Translations under genes and position numbers: made by a program
Notes under the pieces: generated by a model
Seen by the model: the letters and a program-made list of their open reading frames with translations, nothing else
Databases searched by the model: none
What the model was told of the DNA's origin: nothing
In this document: one piece after another, positions 61,299 through 64,000 of the stretch
Numbering within the stretch: position 1 is the first letter of the stretch
How the letters are laid out: each line of letters begins with the position of its first letter
Source of the DNA: Polaribacter sp. Hel_I_88
GTDB lineage: Bacteria > Bacteroidota > Bacteroidia > Flavobacteriales > Flavobacteriaceae
Assembly: GCF_000687935.1 (NCBI RefSeq)
Contig: NZ_JHZZ01000001.1
Location: 682,001-746,000 of the forward strand
DNA length: 64,000 nt
Direction: 5' to 3'

Positions 61299-62593
61299 AT
61301 AAAACCTACACCAACTGTATTGTTAGTTTTTGGATTGATTAGAATAAAAGAGCCATTAGATTTATTTTGTTGATAAGAATCTACCAATAATGGTTTGCTT
61401 ACTTTCAATTCAATTTCGCCAATTTGATTCAGTTTTAATTCTGATGGATTTTCAGTTTTTCCTGAAAAATCGGTTTTTATAATATTGGACAATTTTGTAA
61501 TTTTTGCTTGTGCATCATTGACACCATGTTTTATATAATATTTTTGTGATGCTTGCAGAGGACTTGAATCCATCCAACAAATAGTTGCTTTTAATTGTTT
61601 TGTTATTGATGGTTCTTCATCAATTTTAACCAACATATCTCCTCTACTTACATTTACATTATCGGCTAAAGTGATAGTTACAGAACTTCCGTTTTTTGCT
61701 TTTGCAAACTCTTTGTCAAAAAAATGGATGCTTTTTATTGTTGATTTTGTTTGCGATGGTAACACCACAATTTCATTTCCTACTTCTAAATCTCCTCCAT
61801 AAATTTTACCTGCATATCCTCTAAAATCATGAAATTCTTCTGTTTTTGGTCTGATTACAGTTTGTACAGGAAAACGAACTTGAGAAACTTCATGAATAGC
61901 TGAAGCATCTAAATTTTCTAAATGTTCTAATAATGTTTCGCCTGTATACCAAGGTGTGTTTTCTGATTTTGACACCACATTATCTCCTTGCAAAGCAGAT
62001 AATGGAATAAAAGTTAAGTTCTGATTTTTGTATTCACTTTTACTTGCTAAATATTCAATTTCGCCTTTAATGATGTTGTATTTTTCTTCGGAAAAGTCTA
62101 CCAAATCCATTTTATTAATAGCGATGACAACATCTTTAATTCGCAATAAATTATTGATAAAAAAATGACGATAGGTTTGTTCAACAACACCTTTTCTTGC
62201 ATCAATTAAAACAATAGACGCTTGTGCTGTTGATGCCCCAGTAACCATATTTCTGGTATATTCTATATGACCTGGAGTATCTGCAATAATGAAACTCTTT
62301 TTTCTGGTTGAAAAATAAATATGAGCAACATCAATTGTGATTCCTTGTTCACGTTCTGCAACCAAACCATCTGTTGCTAAAGAGAAATCTAAATAGTCAA
62401 AACCACGTTGTCTACTTTTTTCTTCAATGGCTTCTAACTTATCATCTGTTAATGATTTTGTGTCATACAACAAACGACCAATTAATGTACTTTTTCCATC
62501 ATCTACACTTCCTGCAGTTGCTATTTTTAGGTGCCCTAAATCAACATTTTTTGAAGTAGAGACTGTTTGTTTTTTATATGTTTTTGTAATCAT
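61268..62593 (-). CDS. cysN: Sulfate adenylyltransferase subunit 1 (GTPase)
   Basis: A 441-residue translation-factor-like GTPase that with CysD activates sulfate to APS. G motifs: AGSVDDGKST (P-loop), DTPGH, NKMD, and the switch region REQGITIDVAHIYF. EF-Tu-like beta-barrel domains follow. There is no fused CysC kinase domain. The C terminus GFISPLTPKGGI is coded by a palindromic repeat. It lies 191 bases from cysD; the gap holds dispersed repeats. Confidence 0.95.
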   Translation of the reverse strand: MITKTYKKQTVSTSKNVDLGHLKIATAGSVDDGKSTLIGRLLYDTKSLTDDKLEAIEEKSRQRGFDYLDFSLATDGLVAEREQGITIDVAHIYFSTRKKSFIIADTPGHIEYTRNMVTGASTAQASIVLIDARKGVVEQTYRHFFINNLLRIKDVVIAINKMDLVDFSEEKYNIIKGEIEYLASKSEYKNQNLTFIPLSALQGDNVVSKSENTPWYTGETLLEHLENLDASAIHEVSQVRFPVQTVIRPKTEEFHDFRGYAGKIYGGDLEVGNEIVVLPSQTKSTIKSIHFFDKEFAKAKNGSSVTITLADNVNVSRGDMLVKIDEEPSITKQLKATICWMDSSPLQASQKYYIKHGVNDAQAKITKLSNIIKTDFSGKTENPSELKLNQIGEIELKVSKPLLVDSYQQNKSNGSFILINPKTNNTVGVGFISPLTPKGGI

Positions 62594-62657
62594 TTTTTAT
62601 TTTTTAAATAGCTTAAAGCTTTTTGAAACCTTAACTGATTTTCTGAAATTTCAATAT

Positions 62658-62731
62658 GCGTTAAGGATTGAAACGACATCCTTTTTGCTTTTTCAGCAAA
62701 AAGATATAGTGAAAAGCCTGTTAAAACGCCC
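62658..62731 (-). repeat. Dispersed repeat GGGCGTT...TAACGC, copy 2
   Basis: Read on the minus strand: GGGCGTTTTAACAGGCTTTT, CACTATATCTTTTTGC, a hairpin loop, GCAAAAAGGATGTCGTTTCAATCCTTAACGC in shorter pieces. It shares all landmarks with 49125-49296. The plus strand has the CTTTTTGC/GCAAAAAG hairpin at its centre. It lies between cysD and cysN. Confidence 0.72.
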
Positions 62732-62746
62732 AAAAAAATTTCACTG

Positions 62747-62768
62747 AGATACTGAATCAAGTTCAGCA
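62747..62768. repeat. Dispersed hairpin repeat, second copy
   Basis: AGATACTGAATCAAGTTCAG followed by CA; 19 of 22 bases equal the copy in the SAM-I riboswitch (53764-53785). It lies 17 bases after the cysD stop. Confidence 0.65.
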
Positions 62769-62784
62769 TTAAACCTAAATAGGT

Positions 62785-63690
62785 TTAGAAATATCCTTGT
62801 TGTTTACGTTTTTCCATGGCAGCTTCAGAACGTTTATCATCGATTCTTGCACCTCTTTCTGAAATTGTGGAATCTCTAATTTCTTCGACAACTTTGGTGA
62901 TATTAATGGCATCAGACAAAACTGCTGCAGTACAACTCATATCGCCCACGGTTCTAAAACGCACCATTTTTTCTAACACCTTTTCCTCTTTATCTCTAAA
63001 AACCACTGCATCATCTGCAGACCAAATCATGTTATCTCTCACAAATATTTTACGTTTGTGCGCAAAATAAATCGATGGAATTTCGATATTTTCTTTCTCT
63101 ATATAACACCAAACGTCTAATTCTGTCCAATTTGAAATAGGAAAAACACGTACATTTTGTCCTAAATCAATTCGTCCATTTAACATATCGAAAACTTCTG
63201 GACGTTGATTTTTTTCATCCCATTGACCAAAATCGTCTCTTACAGAAAAAATACGCTCCTTGGCTCTCGCTTTTTCTTCATCTCTTCTTGCACCACCAAT
63301 ACACGCATCAAAACCAAACTCCCCAATAGCATCTAACAGCGTTTCTGTTTGCAACATATTTCTACTTGCATATCTACCAGTTTCCTCTTTTACTCTGCCA
63401 GAATCTATATTATCTTGAACGTTTCTTATAATTAATTCGACACCTAATTCTTTGGTTAACTTATCTCTAAATGCAATTGTTTCAGGAAAATTATGACCAG
63501 TATCTATATGCATTAAAGGAAAAGGAATTTTTGCTGGATAAAATGCTTTTTGCGCTAAACGCACTAAAGTGATGCTGTCTTTGCCACCAGAAAAAAGCAA
63601 CACAGGTTTTTCAAATTGCGCAACAACTTCTCTAAAAATATAAATGGCTTCGCTTTCTAAAGCTTCTACTTGTATTGTATTTTGATTCAT
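62785..63690 (-). CDS. cysD: Sulfate adenylyltransferase subunit 2
   Basis: About 301 residues from MNQNTIQVEALESEAIY (63690); a longer frame from 63717 adds MGRLGWAFF, coded by a palindromic repeat, and is less likely the native start. CysD is a PP-loop ATP pyrophosphatase family enzyme: LLFSGGKDSITLVRLA (SGGKDS P-loop), HIDTGHNFPE, CIGGARRDEEKARAKERIFS and the LFPISNWTELD-like segment (VFPISNWTELDVW). It forms APS together with CysN encoded next. The C-terminal RIDDKRSEAAMEKRKQQGYF is typical. Confidence 0.96.
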   Translation of the reverse strand: MNQNTIQVEALESEAIYIFREVVAQFEKPVLLFSGGKDSITLVRLAQKAFYPAKIPFPLMHIDTGHNFPETIAFRDKLTKELGVELIIRNVQDNIDSGRVKEETGRYASRNMLQTETLLDAIGEFGFDACIGGARRDEEKARAKERIFSVRDDFGQWDEKNQRPEVFDMLNGRIDLGQNVRVFPISNWTELDVWCYIEKENIEIPSIYFAHKRKIFVRDNMIWSADDAVVFRDKEEKVLEKMVRFRTVGDMSCTAAVLSDAINITKVVEEIRDSTISERGARIDDKRSEAAMEKRKQQGYF

Positions 63691-63696
63691 AAAAAA

Positions 63697-63740
63697 GGCC
63701 CATCCTAGCCTTCCCAAAGGGAAGGAACTCTTACTCGGGT
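63697..63740 (+). repeat. Palindromic repeat upstream of cysD
   Basis: Plus strand GGCCCATCCTAGCCTTCCCA, then AAGGGAAGGAACTCTTACTC and GGGT. The GAACTCTTACTCGGGT tail is shared with the copy at 61137-61185, so the repeat unit extends beyond the palindrome. It begins 6 bases before (upstream of) the chosen cysD ATG. Confidence 0.85.
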
Positions 63741-63788
63741 TTTGTAAGAATTTTCTGTGTTTTGTTGTTTCTTAAATTGTTTCATTTC

Positions 63789-64000
63789 TTAAATGTGCAA
63801 ACCACATTCTCTGTTGCTTTCTACCTTTGTTGGGTCAAAATATTTGAATTCGTTTGGCAACCCTTTTTCTTCTAAATAAGCATCTAATTCCTCATCTGAA
63901 CTATTGTAAAATGGACTTACTTTTATAATTCCATCTTTACTAATTGAAACAACATCTATACTATTTCTAAAGGCAGTTTGCCCTTTTCTTAAGTTTGTAA
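63789..64000 (-). CDS. cysH: Phosphoadenylyl-/adenylyl-sulfate reductase, C-terminal part
   Basis: The last about 70 codons are visible; the gene continues beyond the right edge. It encodes TNLRKGQTAFRNSIDVVSIS, DGIIKVSPFYNSSDEELDAY, KGLPNEFKYFDPTK and ends ESNRECGLHI. The ECGLH box holds the catalytic Cys of thioredoxin-dependent PAPS/APS reductases. The nearby trxA could reduce it. No cysC is visible, so an APS-reducing form is possible. First visible gene of the cys operon. Confidence 0.88.
   Translation of the reverse strand, partial: TNLRKGQTAFRNSIDVVSISKDGIIKVSPFYNSSDEELDAYLEEKGLPNEFKYFDPTKVESNRECGLHI

Overview
The window is AT-rich DNA from a member of the Bacteroidota, most likely a marine Flavobacteriaceae (Polaribacter/Tenacibaculum-like; genus not provable from here). 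The evidence is several T9SS C-terminal sorting domains, a porZ-type gene, TAnnTTTG promoters without Shine-Dalgarno sites, a split metH, SAM-I control of methionine genes and a TonB-dependent receptor with a carboxypeptidase-like N-terminal domain.

Layout. 0-15 kb is mostly housekeeping: an acyltransferase, tesB, an SdpI-family protein, a T9SS cargo pseudogene, a tight minus-strand operon porZ-recO-TonB receptor-membrane protein, a methyltransferase, a CYTH phosphatase, HlyIII, PlsC, trpS and DUF1761. 15-25.4 kb is one minus-strand gene for a ~3393-residue secreted adhesin with twenty tandem 82-residue repeats, a thioester-like N-terminal domain, an SprB repeat, calcium-binding TSP3 repeats and a sorting domain. 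An unusual 0.9 kb leader region precedes it. 26.4-30.6 kb holds der, a membrane protein, two small secreted proteins and a LuxR-type response regulator whose receiver lacks the phospho-acceptor Asp. 31-38.6 kb is a second giant T9SS protein (2526 residues: seven FG-GAP blades, Ig-like domains, a 1266-bp triplication). Directly behind it is an IS1182-family element with a second IS nested in its right inverted repeat, flanked by an 8-bp target duplication. 42-49 kb holds era, tRNA-fMet, a transposase remnant, tRNA-Asp, DUF58, an M1 aminopeptidase, trxA and metF.

49-64 kb is one connected sulfur programme on the minus strand. A SAM-I riboswitch leads metH (homocysteine half), metH (pterin/B12/activation half) and metF. 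Next to it lie cysH (partial), cysD, cysN, sulfite reductase (with a C-terminal HEPN-like extension), the siroheme genes cobA and sirC, a ferredoxin reductase, a 2Fe-2S ferredoxin, cysE and cysM. Together these take sulfate to sulfide, cysteine and methionine, with ferredoxin/FNR as a plausible electron supply.

The most interesting signal is in this last part. A palindromic G/C-rich repeat (core CCCCAAAGGGG with a GGCCCC arm) occurs about nine times between 49 and 64 kb, and I saw none in the first 49 kb. It sits on gene ends and inside reading frames. Two inverted copies bound a 420-bp in-frame insertion in metH that encodes a complete DUF559 (Vsr/PD-(D/E)XK-like) nuclease domain. Another inverted pair bounds a ~160-bp MITE-like piece between cysN and the sulfite reductase gene. 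This looks like a small nuclease-linked mobile palindrome family that inserts without destroying coding frames.
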